Positions 41,427 through 50,557 of a DNA stretch of 64,000 bases are shown here, in pieces. The stretch comes from Pseudoclavibacter helvolus (GTDB lineage: Bacteria; Actinomycetota; Actinomycetes; Actinomycetales; Microbacteriaceae), in contig NZ_JACHWJ010000012.1 of assembly GCF_014191305.1 (NCBI RefSeq), positions 1-64,000 on the forward strand, in the 5' to 3' direction. The notes under the pieces were generated by a model that worked only from the letters and a program-made list of their open reading frames with translations, made no database searches and was not told the DNA's origin. Position 1 is the first letter of the stretch. Each line of letters opens with the position of its first letter. The translations under genes were made by a program, and so were the position numbers.

Positions 41427-41975
41427 ATGACGCGCACACACCGACTCAGCGCCGGTCTCGCCCTTCTCGCGATGCTCGGGCTGACGGCGTGCGCGACGGA
41501 CGAACCGGCAGAGACCGCGGTCCCCACCGCGACACCGACGTCCACCATGTTCGTCCCGGACCTCGACCAGTTCACCCCGCCGCCCGCGGGCATCATCGAC
41601 GACAAGACCGGGCAGACGACCGGGCCAAAAGCCCCCGCCGTCTGGGACGAGGCGTCTCGCGCCGCGGTGATCGCCGCCGCCGAGACCGCCATGACCGCCT
41701 ACGCGCGCCCCACGGTCGATGCGAACACGTGGATTACCGAGCTCACGCCGCTGCTCACTCCCAAAGCGGCCAAGGACTACAACTACAGCCGCAACAGCAA
41801 CATCCCCGCCACGCAAGTCACCGGCCCCGGCGTCATTGTGAAGGACGACAGCGTGTACCTCGCGCACGTCGAAGTCCCCACCGACGCAGGGACCTGGACG
41901 CTCATGCTCGTGCGCGAGTACGGCGACTCCCCGTGGCTCGTCGAGCGGTTCACGCCGCCTGAGGGAATCCACTGA
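41427..41975 (+). CDS. Transfer-operon lipoprotein
   Basis: 182 residues. Signal peptide RTHRLSAGLALLAMLG with lipobox LTAC (Cys22). A Thr/Pro/Ala linker, then an extracytoplasmic domain with helix AAVIAAAETAMTAYARP and a VEVPTDAGTWTLMLVREYGD ending that resembles small NTF2-like or VirB8-like folds. Its stop is one base from the M23 peptidase start, so the two act together on the outer face of the membrane, probably in channel assembly. Confidence 0.72.
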   Translation: MTRTHRLSAGLALLAMLGLTACATDEPAETAVPTATPTSTMFVPDLDQFTPPPAGIIDDKTGQTTGPKAPAVWDEASRAAVIAAAETAMTAYARPTVDANTWITELTPLLTPKAAKDYNYSRNSNIPATQVTGPGVIVKDDSVYLAHVEVPTDAGTWTLMLVREYGDSPWLVERFTPPEGIH

Positions 41976-41976
41976 G

Positions 41977-43071
41977 ATGAGCGAGCAGAAGAAGGGCTCC
42001 GGCGCGCTCATCGCGCTCATCGCCGTCCCCGGCGTGGTCATCGCCATCGTCCTGAGCATGGTGATTCTGCTGGGTTCCGACCCCGATGCCTGCAACCCTG
42101 CAAAGGGGGGCGCGAGCGGCGTCTCGGTCGATCCGAACAGCGTCCCTGACGTCGAGATCGCGGGCTATGGCCGTGAGCAACTGATCAACGCCGCGAACGT
42201 GATCCTGGCCGGGAAAGACATGGGGCTGAGCGTGCGAGATCAGACCATCGGCGTCATGACCGCGATGGGCGAATCCACCCTCAACAACATCGACTACGGC
42301 GACTGGGAAACCAGCGGCGTCACGAACCCGGACGGCTCCCCCACCACCTCTATTGGCCTCTTCCAGCAGCAGGACCACTGGGGCAGCCGCGAAGAGCGCC
42401 TGGACCCGTACCGGGCTTCACAGATCTTCTTCTCCGCCATGGAGACCTCAGTGCCGCTGCCCGAGCGCGACTCCGTGGAACCGACACTGGTGGCACACCG
42501 CACGCAGGTCAACTTGGACCCGTACTACTACACGAAGTTCTGGGACGGCGCGGTGCAGATCGTCGAAGAGCTCTCCGGCACCACGACCGGCCTCAAGTCC
42601 GGTGCGGGCGCGCAGGTGTGCTCTGGTGTTGCGGGCACGCCAGGCCAGGTTTCCTCGTCCGGCTGGGCGATGCCGGGTGAGGGACCGATCACCTCGCCGT
42701 ATGGCATGCGTGTCCACCCGATCTACGGGGACGCTCGCCTGCACTCCGGCACCGACCTCGCGGCCGGTGGCTGCGACGGGCCGATCTGGGCAGCCCAAGC
42801 CGGAACCGTCACGTTCCGTGGCTTCGACTCTGGCGGCAACGGCACGATCACCCTCGACCACGGTGGCGGCATCACCACCAAGTACCTGCACTCCTTCGAA
42901 AGCGGGCTCCTTGTCAACGTCGGAGACACCGTCAAAGCCGGACAGCAGATCGCGATGACCGGCACCAGCGGCCAGTCGACCGGTTGCCACCTGCACTTCA
43001 TGGTCCTCGTCAACGACGAGACCGTGGACCCCGAACCTTTCCTCGCCCAAGTGGGCATCACTCTCGGATAG
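41977..43071 (+). CDS. M23 peptidase with lytic domain, transfer cell-wall hydrolase
   Basis: 364 residues. One N-terminal membrane helix (ALIALIAVPGVVIAIVLSMV). Residues about 55-190 resemble a lysozyme-like region (MTAMGESTLNNIDYGDW, GLFQQQDHWGSREERLDP, found in VirB1-type transglycosylases). The C-terminal LytM/M23 domain has SPYGMRVHPIYGDARLHSGT D (HxxxD) and GCHLHFMVL (HxH) zinc ligands. Such proteins open the peptidoglycan for the conjugation channel. Confidence 0.87.
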   Translation: MSEQKKGSGALIALIAVPGVVIAIVLSMVILLGSDPDACNPAKGGASGVSVDPNSVPDVEIAGYGREQLINAANVILAGKDMGLSVRDQTIGVMTAMGESTLNNIDYGDWETSGVTNPDGSPTTSIGLFQQQDHWGSREERLDPYRASQIFFSAMETSVPLPERDSVEPTLVAHRTQVNLDPYYYTKFWDGAVQIVEELSGTTTGLKSGAGAQVCSGVAGTPGQVSSSGWAMPGEGPITSPYGMRVHPIYGDARLHSGTDLAAGGCDGPIWAAQAGTVTFRGFDSGGNGTITLDHGGGITTKYLHSFESGLLVNVGDTVKAGQQIAMTGTSGQSTGCHLHFMVLVNDETVDPEPFLAQVGITLG

Positions 43072-43083
43072 ATGGAGCACACC

Positions 43084-44640
43084 GTGACCACGAATCAGGC
43101 AGTTCCCGTCATCACCGCCCGCACGGACGCCTCCGGCGTCGGCTACATTGCCGTCGACGGACAGCAAGAGCCATTCGACGCCCCCACGGTCGACGTGGCA
43201 CGCGGCTACATCGTCGACAAGCTCAGCGAGATCGCCCGCACCCGCAACGAGGTTGTGCGGGCAGAGACCACCGACCCAGACGGGGTGTGGACGCTCGTCG
43301 TGGACCCGTGGGGGCGAGTCAAAGCCGAAGTGCAGCACAGCAGCGATGGCATCGACGAGGACACCGCGCAGGCTCCCCCGAAGTCGCGCACCGAACCCAA
43401 GCCCATCACCGCGCCGCAGCCGATCATCGCGACCGAGCCTGCGGCTCCCATCGCACCCGTTCAGCTCCCCGCTCCGGTGCAGCTCCCCGCTCCCGCAGCC
43501 CCGGCAGCGTCCGCCCCCGCAGCACCGTCCTACCAGGCACCAGGGGCCTTCATCTCGACGCCACCCAGAGCCGTGCCACAACAGCCGGCCCCTGCGCAGG
43601 CCCCGAGCTACGCACCAGCTCCAACCCCCACGGCCTCCGCGCCTGCGCCCAGCTACGCGGCCCCCCAGCCAGCCCCTGCGCCAGCTCAGCAGCAGCAGCA
43701 GGGTGAGCAGCCGACGCGGCGCGACGCTCGCCAGTCGTTCCTCACCCAGGAGCAAACCGAAGAGCCCGCCACGACCGGATGGCGCGGCGCGCTGTCTGGC
43801 ATCGGCATTCGTCTCAGCCCGTCCGAGAACGAGCGAGCGGAACGCGCCGACGTGCAGGCCGTGAGCCAGCACTGGCCCGGACCTCGCACCATCGCCGTCG
43901 TGAACGCGAAGGGCGGCAGCTCGAAGACGCCCACCACGATCCTTCTTGCGGCCGTGTTCGCCCGCTTCGGCGGCGCAGGCGTGTTGACGTGGGACAACAA
44001 CCAGACCCGAGGCACGCTCGGCTGGCGCACCGAGCAGGGGCCGCACGAATCCACCCTCCTCGAGCTGCTGCCACAGGTCGACCGGTTGCTGTCCACCGGC
44101 GCGCAGTCCGCGGACCTGGCCCACTACGTGCACCACCAGACGCGCGACCGGTTCGATGTGCTGCGCTCGCAGCCCACGAACCTCGCTCACGAGCAGCGCA
44201 TGGCACCCGAGGACGTCGACGCGATCCACGCGGTCGCCTCGAAGTATTACCGGCTCGTGTTCATCGACTCCGGCAACGACGAGTCCGACCCCATGTGGTT
44301 GCGCATGATCGACCACACCGACCAGCTCGTGCTGGCTACCACCACCCGTGACGATCACGCTGAGGCGGGCGCGCTCCTGCTGGAGGCGCTGTCGCAGCGG
44401 GACGAAAAGTCGGCGCAGCTCGCGCGCCAGGCTGTCGTCGTCGTCAACCAGGCGAACGCGAAGAGCAACCGCGCCGACGTCGACCACGTCGCCAACGGCT
44501 ACCGCAGCTTGGTGCGCGACGTCGCGGCGATCCCGTTCGATCCAGCCATGGTCGACGGCGTGCTGCGCTACGGTTCGCTCGGCGTCAAGACGCAGCGAGC
44601 CTGGCTGTCCGCTGGCGCTGCCGTCGCGAGGGGACTCTGA
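43084..44640 (+). CDS. MinD/ParA-like ATPase with Pro/Ala-rich linker
   Basis: 518 residues from GTG 43084, which has GGAG six bases upstream; ATG 43072, directly after the peptidase stop, lacks a site. Residues 1-95 form a small beta domain, then ~130 residues of Pro/Ala/Gln linker. The ATPase follows: TIAVVNAKGGSSKTPTTILL has a deviant Walker A KGGSSKT in place of KGGVGKT, with YRLVFIDSGNDESDPMWLRM as Walker B. Such MinD-like proteins recur in actinobacterial conjugation operons, perhaps positioning the machine. The SS substitution in the P-loop may alter turnover. Confidence 0.82.
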   Translation: MTTNQAVPVITARTDASGVGYIAVDGQQEPFDAPTVDVARGYIVDKLSEIARTRNEVVRAETTDPDGVWTLVVDPWGRVKAEVQHSSDGIDEDTAQAPPKSRTEPKPITAPQPIIATEPAAPIAPVQLPAPVQLPAPAAPAASAPAAPSYQAPGAFISTPPRAVPQQPAPAQAPSYAPAPTPTASAPAPSYAAPQPAPAPAQQQQQGEQPTRRDARQSFLTQEQTEEPATTGWRGALSGIGIRLSPSENERAERADVQAVSQHWPGPRTIAVVNAKGGSSKTPTTILLAAVFARFGGAGVLTWDNNQTRGTLGWRTEQGPHESTLLELLPQVDRLLSTGAQSADLAHYVHHQTRDRFDVLRSQPTNLAHEQRMAPEDVDAIHAVASKYYRLVFIDSGNDESDPMWLRMIDHTDQLVLATTTRDDHAEAGALLLEALSQRDEKSAQLARQAVVVVNQANAKSNRADVDHVANGYRSLVRDVAAIPFDPAMVDGVLRYGSLGVKTQRAWLSAGAAVARGL

Positions 44641-44642
44641 CC

Positions 44643-45470
44643 ATGCCGAACACCCAGACCGCGCAGCATGCGCAGCAGCTCGCCTCCTGGCCGCGCATGG
44701 TCGCCCTCGTGCGACCGGACGGCAGCGGATCGCTCACGATCAACGGCACCGAGCGCGCCTGCGCCGCCGCCTCGATTGAAGAGCTCCGCACCGGCATGAT
44801 CGCCCGTTGTGTGTCCTACGCGATCCAGCTCGGCCGCCCCGTCCGACTCGACGTCGACGAAGCCCCGAACGCGTGGACGCTCGCCGTCCGCGCTGACGGC
44901 ATCGTGCAGGAGATCGACGAGACGGGCGAGCTGCCCTCCCCCGATGGGCTCGCCCCCATCGAGGGACGATGCCGAACCTGTCGGCACCTGGAGCCGGTCA
45001 TCGCCGCCGCCTGCTCGCAGTGCGCGACGCCCGAGCCCCACCGCGTGGAGCTCGACGCCACGGTCACCGAGAGCGCGCAGCTCGCCACCATCCGCGACGA
45101 AGAGAGCAAGCCACAGGAGCAGACCCGGGACCGCGCGCCGAGCGCTCCCCCGGCACGCCTCCAGCTCACCTTCAACGGGCAGCCCGCGGTCGTCGTCGAC
45201 GGGCACGCCGCCATCGGGCGCGACCCCGAGCCGGTCAACGGCCGCACGCCCATCCGCGTGCAGAGCCCGCAGCAGCTCGTCTCCCGCACGCACCTGTTCG
45301 TCGACCTCGACGAGGAGGGACGCATCGTCGTCACCGACAACGGCTCCGGCAACGGCACGGAAGCGCAGACCGAGCCGCCCATGCGCCTCGACGCGGGCAC
45401 GCCATACGCGCTGCATCCCGGCACGACGCTGCACCTGGGCGACGCGACGTGCCGCATTGATTTGGTCTGA
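44643..45470 (+). CDS. FHA-domain protein with zinc-ribbon
   Basis: 275 residues. The middle has two Cys pairs (CRTCRHLEPVIAAACSQC) forming a zinc ribbon near residues 103-120, and the C-terminal 100 residues are an FHA fold (AAIGRDPEP, QQLVSRTHLFVDLD, VTDNGSGNGTEAQ). FHA domains bind phosphothreonine, so this may link a Ser/Thr kinase signal to the transfer apparatus. It begins 2 bp after the MinD-like gene and is co-transcribed. Confidence 0.8.
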   Translation: MPNTQTAQHAQQLASWPRMVALVRPDGSGSLTINGTERACAAASIEELRTGMIARCVSYAIQLGRPVRLDVDEAPNAWTLAVRADGIVQEIDETGELPSPDGLAPIEGRCRTCRHLEPVIAAACSQCATPEPHRVELDATVTESAQLATIRDEESKPQEQTRDRAPSAPPARLQLTFNGQPAVVVDGHAAIGRDPEPVNGRTPIRVQSPQQLVSRTHLFVDLDEEGRIVVTDNGSGNGTEAQTEPPMRLDAGTPYALHPGTTLHLGDATCRIDLV

Positions 45471-45501
45471 CGGACCCGGATTTCGAGAGGAAACGCACCC
45501 A

Positions 45502-45798
45502 ATGCGCCGACACGCCGCTAACGACCGCGTTAACAAGCTCGGTCATCTCCATCATGGACCCATGACCGGTGACAACGCAGGTATCCGCCGCAACAGGCGT
45601 CCCGCAGGCGAGCTCGCTAAGCCATTCCAGGTGCGACTCGCAGCCGACCTCGCCGCAGAAATGCGGCAGGCAGCCCGAGCATCGGGCAACCTCTCCTACT
45701 CCCTCTACGTGGAGCGTATGGCCGCCACTCTCCGTGACGAGAATGGCCAGCTCCCGGTCTTCACCGATGATGCGGAGGCACATACGGCAGCGGCTTAA
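45502..45798 (+). CDS. RHH-like small DNA-binding protein
   Basis: 98 residues from ATG 45502 after GAGAGGAAA. A basic N-terminus and a ribbon-helix-helix-like part (KPFQVRLAADLAAEMRQAAR, SLYVERMAATLRDENG). Last gene of the rightward transfer operon, closed by the hairpin at 45804-45831. It may regulate the neighbouring replication gene or transfer operon; this is inference. Confidence 0.65.
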   Translation: MRRHAANDRVNKLGHLHHGPMTGDNAGIRRNRRPAGELAKPFQVRLAADLAAEMRQAARASGNLSYSLYVERMAATLRDENGQLPVFTDDAEAHTAAA

Positions 45799-45803
45799 AC
45801 GAA

Positions 45804-45831
45804 GAAGCCCGCCGCTTCCGCGACGGGCTTC
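45804..45831 (+). terminator. Terminator of the rightward transfer operon
   Basis: GAAGCCCG and CGGGCTTC form an 8 bp stem around CCGCTTCCGCGA, followed by CTAAAGTTT. Confidence 0.75.
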
Positions 45832-45981
45832 CTAAAGTTTCGTAGCTCCAACCCTCTGAGTTTGGCGACCTGAGGTTCGAGCTAATCCCCACACAGTCCC
45901 GGCTACCAACCGGGGGCTTTGTAGTACCCACTCCGAGGAGGAGGTGCCCTCATAGTACCCAAATCTGTCTCGTTTGTCCCT
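45832..45981. promoter_or_regulatory. Upstream region of the replication gene
   Basis: Contains a CCCGG-CTACCAA-CCGGGGGCTTTG hairpin-like segment (about 45898-45923), the direct repeat TAGTACCCA at 45921-45929 and near 45952, and a strong GAGGAGGAG purine block 40 bp before the GTG start that cannot serve that start. A counter-transcript or translational control of replication would fit, but no promoter is clear. Confidence 0.35.
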
Positions 45982-47949
45982 GTGTTGGCACTGAGTCGTG
46001 CGCACGAGGGCGTCCCAACCACCCCGAGCGGGTGGGAACTGGCGAGAGCACTCAGCCCACGGCCGCGCATTCGCGTCGCGGATCGCCTCGCTGACGGCGA
46101 GGTGCTGAACGCGTACAGCCGCGATGTTTCGGTGTTCGCGGAGCAGCCGCAGAGCCCCTGGGCGATGTACCTCGCGACCGAGACCGGCGACTACCGGTTC
46201 CTCTGCTTCGACCTTGACGCGAGCCGCGGCAACACGGTCTACGACGCAGGCAAGCTCACACTTTGGTTGAACGAGCTCGGTATCGACCACGTGCTCACGA
46301 AGTCCGGTCCCAGTGGAGGGCGCCACGTCTGGCTTGCGCTCGAGGAAGAGGCATCGGCCGAGACCGTGCGCGAGCTCGCGCAGCTCGCAGCTCAGCTCCT
46401 CCCGTCGTTGGACCCCACTCCCCTTACCAATCCGCGCACGGGGTGTGTGCGTCCGCCTGGTTCCCCTCACCGCTACGGTGACTCGTCGCGGCCTGCCGGC
46501 CCGCTCGACGCACTCCTGGACCCGTCGGTGACGCCGGACCAAATGCGGGAGCTCCGGGCGTTCCTCATCGACACAGGAGCTGAAGAGCTCGCCCCGGTCA
46601 CGTCTCTCACCAAGGGCATGGTCGTCGATGCTGGCGGCCACCCGCACATCACTGGTACGAAGCGCCCTCTGAGTTCGCGTGTGCGTTTGGTGCTCGACAC
46701 TCCCCCAATCGATGACGCTTCCCTCTCGCTCGCTACGGTCCTGGCGGGCTGCGCGAACGCCCGCTGGACACTCGCGGACGTGCGCGAGCTCGTCGACGAT
46801 GCGCCCGCGTTCGAGCACGTGCGGTCCCAGCGCCACAAGCACGGCCACCGCATCCCCCGCACCCCACAGGGCCGGGAACGCGCCCTGGTCTCCGCGTGGA
46901 GGCATGCCGTGACCTACGTGGCCGCGAACCCGTCCACGGGCGACGGCACCGATGACGGCTTCCTCACCCGCTGCGCTGCCACGGTCGAGGCCGTGGACGC
47001 GGCGCAGGCACGCGCGAACGCGATGCCAGGCCTCTGGGGCGGCGACCGTGCCTCGTCCCGCTCACGCGTCCGCACGGGCACGCACAGCACCCGCGCCGTC
47101 CTCGACGCCCTCTGCCTCTACATGGCGCAAGCCGCACAGCTCACGGTCGAGGCCGACGTGCGCCGCATCTCCGCGGACACCGGCTATGGCCGCACCACCG
47201 TGCACGAGGCGCTTCGCCGCCTCGCCACCCCGACCGACGAGGCCTCGCCGGAGTCGGCCTGGATCGTCCGTGTGGGAACCCCGGAGGGCGCCCACGCGCA
47301 GCGCTACCGCCTCTCCCAAAAGTTCTCCACAGGGGCTGGAGTTGGTAACCGGACACAAGTGCGTGCACGCCCCGCCGACCACTCCCCCCTGCAAGCTCGA
47401 ACCCAGCACATCGCCTGGCTTGCGAAGAACCTGCAGGCGCTCGCGCACGACACCTTCGCTGCTCCTCGCAGCTTGGGCCGAACCGCCGGACTCGTCTACA
47501 AACACGTCGATGAAGGCTCCGTGCTCACCGTCGAGGAGCTCACCCGCAGTACCGGTCTCGACGCCCTCCGTACCCGGCAAGCTCTCCGTGCCCTCCACCT
47601 GCATGGCCTCCTCTCCCGGACCGATCACGGCTGGACTCGGGAAGAAGGCAGCTCCGTTGACGTCGTGGCGCAAACCCTCAATGTCGCGGGGCACCTCGAA
47701 GCACGTCGAGCGCGCTACGCCGACGAACGGCACTGCTGGGCGTGGTGGCAGGCGGAGGTGCAATGGATGTCGAGGCGCGGGAAGCGACGTCGTCGACGCC
47801 GCTCCCCCACGGCCGCGCAGCTGCTCAGCGTCAGCGATCGGCCGGACTATCCGAGATACCCCCGCAGCGAGGGTCGAGGCGATCACCGAGCCGCGCTCGC
47901 CCTCGTGAGGGCTGGCACCGTCAACGCTCCAGCGCTGCGCGCCGCGTGA
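45982..47949 (+). CDS. Primase-like plasmid replication protein (Rep)
   Basis: 655 residues, GTG start (a TTG and later codons are possible as no clear ribosome binding site precedes it). Residues about 60-190 resemble an archaeo-eukaryotic primase core: YRFLCFDLDASRGNTVYDAG with the DxD metal pair, LTKSGPSGGRHVWLALEE with the conserved SGGRH, and PRTGCVRPPGSPHRYG. C-terminal parts contain winged helices (ADTGYGRTTVHEALRRLA, LTRSTGLDALRTRQALRALH). Such proteins prime and initiate replication of actinobacterial plasmids. This is the best replication gene in the window. Confidence 0.75.
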   Translation: MLALSRAHEGVPTTPSGWELARALSPRPRIRVADRLADGEVLNAYSRDVSVFAEQPQSPWAMYLATETGDYRFLCFDLDASRGNTVYDAGKLTLWLNELGIDHVLTKSGPSGGRHVWLALEEEASAETVRELAQLAAQLLPSLDPTPLTNPRTGCVRPPGSPHRYGDSSRPAGPLDALLDPSVTPDQMRELRAFLIDTGAEELAPVTSLTKGMVVDAGGHPHITGTKRPLSSRVRLVLDTPPIDDASLSLATVLAGCANARWTLADVRELVDDAPAFEHVRSQRHKHGHRIPRTPQGRERALVSAWRHAVTYVAANPSTGDGTDDGFLTRCAATVEAVDAAQARANAMPGLWGGDRASSRSRVRTGTHSTRAVLDALCLYMAQAAQLTVEADVRRISADTGYGRTTVHEALRRLATPTDEASPESAWIVRVGTPEGAHAQRYRLSQKFSTGAGVGNRTQVRARPADHSPLQARTQHIAWLAKNLQALAHDTFAAPRSLGRTAGLVYKHVDEGSVLTVEELTRSTGLDALRTRQALRALHLHGLLSRTDHGWTREEGSSVDVVAQTLNVAGHLEARRARYADERHCWAWWQAEVQWMSRRGKRRRRRRSPTAAQLLSVSDRPDYPRYPRSEGRGDHRAALALVRAGTVNAPALRAA

Positions 47950-47991
47950 ATCTCTCGACCGAACCGAACTTCTGAGCTTTACGCTGACGAC

Positions 47992-48672
47992 ATGCGCGGC
48001 CGATACGTCATCGCGAAGACCAGCAGCGACCTCCTGTTCGAGTTCGACGCGGGCGGTGAGTTCGAGTGGGAGCCCGCCTACAGCGTCGCGCCCACGAACT
48101 CCGCCCCGATCCTGCGTCAGCACGACGGTGAGCGCGAGTTTGAGATTGCGAAGTGGGGCTTTCGGCCGTCTTGGGCAAAGGCCGGCGGCCCGCCCCGCAT
48201 CAACGCGCGCCTGGAGACCGTGGCAACGAACGGCTTGTTTCGGGGCGCGTTCGCGGGGAGCCGCTGCATCGTGCCGATGAGCGGCTACTACGAGTGGGAA
48301 GAAGTGGAAGACGGCAAGCAGCCGTACTTCATCTCCTCCCCCGCAGCCGTGCTCGCCGCAGCAGGGCTACAAGCTGCGTACAAGGACGAGAACGACGAGT
48401 GGCGCTCCACGTTCACGATCATCACCCGCGAAGCCAAGGACGCCTCTGGGGAGATCCACGACCGCATGCCCGTGTTCCTCGAACCGGAGATGTTCGACCG
48501 GTGGATCAGCGCCGAGAAGATCGAGCACAAGGACGCGATGCTGCACGAGCTCGACGAAACGTCGGCTGCGGTCGCGGCGACGATCACGACGCTGCCGGTT
48601 GCTCGAGCTGTCAACAACGTGCGGAAGCTCGACCGCACCGATGCCAGCCTCATCGAAGCCATAACGCTCTAG
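47992..48672 (+). CDS. SRAP-family protein (YedK/HMCES) lacking the catalytic cysteine
   Basis: 226 residues. SRAP proteins crosslink to abasic sites in single-stranded DNA through Cys2 exposed after Met removal. Other active-site residues are intact: N71 and R73 in INARLET, E101 in GYYEWEE, H156 in IHDRMPV. The start, however, reads MRGRY instead of MCGRY: codon CGC for the expected TGC. The frame, ATG and family alignment leave no other start. Either DNA binding without crosslinking is kept, or the residue reflects a single-base change. Useful on a conjugative plasmid that enters as single-stranded DNA. Confidence 0.85.
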   Translation: MRGRYVIAKTSSDLLFEFDAGGEFEWEPAYSVAPTNSAPILRQHDGEREFEIAKWGFRPSWAKAGGPPRINARLETVATNGLFRGAFAGSRCIVPMSGYYEWEEVEDGKQPYFISSPAAVLAAAGLQAAYKDENDEWRSTFTIITREAKDASGEIHDRMPVFLEPEMFDRWISAEKIEHKDAMLHELDETSAAVAATITTLPVARAVNNVRKLDRTDASLIEAITL

Positions 48673-48691
48673 CGGTTACCGGGGCGATGTC

Positions 48692-48943
48692 GTGCGCGAG
48701 GAGGTGCGGGTCTACACAACCGGCGAGAGCTGCATACGTTGCAAGCTCACCAAGAAGGCTCTGACAGCCAAAGGAATCGAGTTCGTCGAGGTCGACGTCA
48801 CCCTGGCCGAGAACGCCGCAGCCCACGCCTACATCACCGACGAGCTCGGCTATACGGAAGCGCCCGTCGTGGTCGTCGACGACGAGGACCACTGGTCCGG
48901 GTTCCGTCCCGACCATATCGACCGCTTGGCCGCGCACCACTAG
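48692..48943 (+). CDS. NrdH/glutaredoxin-like protein
   Basis: 83 residues from GTG 48692 (a second GTG at 48704 is possible). Thioredoxin fold with a CIRC redox site (Cys14, Cys17; NrdH usually CVQC), GIEFVEVDVT, and the cis-Pro region EAPVVVVDDEDHWSGFRPDH with the SGFRPD signature of NrdH. NrdH reduces ribonucleotide reductase and other targets; here it may also support redox-type arsenate reductases encoded nearby. It follows the SRAP gene by 20 bp. Confidence 0.82.
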   Translation: MREEVRVYTTGESCIRCKLTKKALTAKGIEFVEVDVTLAENAAAHAYITDELGYTEAPVVVVDDEDHWSGFRPDHIDRLAAHH

Positions 48944-48986
48944 TAGCTGCGGTGCGATTGTCGGAGGGAGGTGCGAGACTTCCCGC

Positions 48987-49184
48987 ATGGCTGAGCAGCA
49001 GACGAACGTTGTGACCCTCGATCTCACGGACGGTGACCGGTACGCGATCCTGGTCAACGCGCTTCAGGACTACGCCAGCGATGCCCTCGATAAGGCGCAG
49101 CAAGAGGGCAACACGACCGCGGAACGCGACCACTTCCAGAGCGTCGCTGCGACTGCCACTGAGCTGCTCGACGAACTGGGCTAA
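48987..49184 (+). CDS. Small helical hypothetical protein
   Basis: 65 residues, preceded by GGAGGGAGGTG. Acidic, with two predicted helices (YAILVNALQDYASDALDKAQ and TAERDHFQSVAATATELLDE). No family recognised. Confidence 0.55.
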   Translation: MAEQQTNVVTLDLTDGDRYAILVNALQDYASDALDKAQQEGNTTAERDHFQSVAATATELLDELG

Positions 49185-49190
49185 CACCAG

Positions 49191-49580
49191 TCAGTTCGCC
49201 ATCCACGCGCCAGGCGGCAGTCGGTCGTAGCTCGTGGTCAGGTAGTTGCGCCGATCCGCGAGGTAGCGGCACCCGTCGACGAAGACGGCCGCGCTTTCCA
49301 GGCCCGTCGCGGGAAGCTCGCGAAGCGAGTTCGGGTAGCAGGGCGGCACCTTCTCCCACAGCAGCCAGGAGAGCCCGTCGATGGGGCGGGTCGCGAGCGG
49401 CACCCACTGAATCTCTTTCACGAAGCGTTGCCCTTTGACGCCGAGGTAGTGGATGCGGCTGCATCGCAGGGTGAGCGCCGCGAGGGCAGTAGCGGCAGGC
49501 ACGAGCTCCGCTGAGGGAACGATAGAGCCTGGATCGAACGAGGTGAACACGACCCGCAGGGTCCCACCAACCGGGGACAT
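49191..49580 (-). CDS. Hypothetical protein
   Basis: 129 residues, MSPVGGTLRVVFTSFDPGSI. Soluble, mixed; contains IHYLGVKGQRFVKEIQWVPL and SAAVFVDGCRYLADRRNYLT. No family recognised. It converges on the 65-residue gene with a 6 bp gap and has no clear operon partner. Confidence 0.45.
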   Translation of the reverse strand: MSPVGGTLRVVFTSFDPGSIVPSAELVPAATALAALTLRCSRIHYLGVKGQRFVKEIQWVPLATRPIDGLSWLLWEKVPPCYPNSLRELPATGLESAAVFVDGCRYLADRRNYLTTSYDRLPPGAWMAN

Positions 49581-49631
49581 TTACGGCGGGCGGCCAATGC
49601 GTGCCGCGCTTCTCGGCACCCTCGGGCTTGC

Positions 49632-50527
49632 CTATTCCGCGCTGGCTCGCGCGTCTTCAACGTCGAATGCTGCTCGGTACTGCTCTGGCACGGAATGGAT
49701 GAGTTTGAGTCGTTCGTTGGGGTTGATGAACACACCAGGTTGAACCCCCACCCACGTGTGCATGGCCCGTGACCAGGCCTCGACCGACTCCTGCACCACG
49801 AGCCCGATCAGCCGGGCGTAGGTGTCGGGTATCAGCCAGGACGTCGAGAGGTGGATTTGCTCCCCGTGAACGACTCCGGACATCCCCGAGTAGGTCTCCC
49901 CAATCGTGGGAATTTCTTCGGTCACCCGCTGCGAATACTGAAACCGGGTCTTCGCGTGCGCCCGTCCCACGATGACCTGGGACACCTCGTCGGTGGAGAT
50001 TCCTTTTTCGTGTGGCGCACCACGCGGACGCCGCTCTTCGCCAGGTCCTGCACGATGCCTTCGCGGAGCACGCGGTGTCGTTCTGCGTCGCTGGTGAGGG
50101 AGCCGGAGATGCTCTTTTCCAGAGACCGGAACAGTCCCGCGTATCCACGAGCTGCGCGCTCGTCCGGTTCGACATTCGCTGCGAGCGCCCACGACGTTGA
50201 GGCTGCGACCTCTGCGATGGACCTCGCAATTGGCATCGCCGGCAGCGGGTAGAAGGTGCCTTGTTGCAGCAAGATATCGAGGCCAAGCAGGTGCGAGAGC
50301 ATGGCGTTACTCGTCGCCTCGGCGTGAGCGACTTTCCACTGAAGCGCGAGCTTGTGCTGTCCCTGAGCCGCAGCGGCAGCCTCTATGCCGTATGGCGTGG
50401 AGGCGGATGCGGCGGCGAGCCGGCCCGCGTACCTCAGTGTTGAGGCGTCAACGTGCGTTCGGCACTGCCGGACGATGCGTCGCGCAGCGTCGGCAGCGAG
50501 CTGGAAACGGGCGTCATCATCGGTCAT
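49632..50527 (-). pseudogene. Helical hypothetical protein split by a frameshift
   Basis: Two minus-strand frames join into one sensible protein of about 300 residues: MTDDDARFQLAADAARRIV through GIVQDLAKSGVRVVRH, then EKGISTDEVSQVIVGRAHAK through RAAFDVEDARASAE. The switch falls at the run CACGAAAAAGGA near 50014; a -1 shift there fuses the frames. No family recognised. Either a one-base indel in the A-run has inactivated it, or slippage allows some full-length product. Frame 1 alone ends at 49922. Confidence 0.55.
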
Positions 50528-50557
50528 AGGCAGGTTGGGTGAGGAGTCGGGCTGCGG

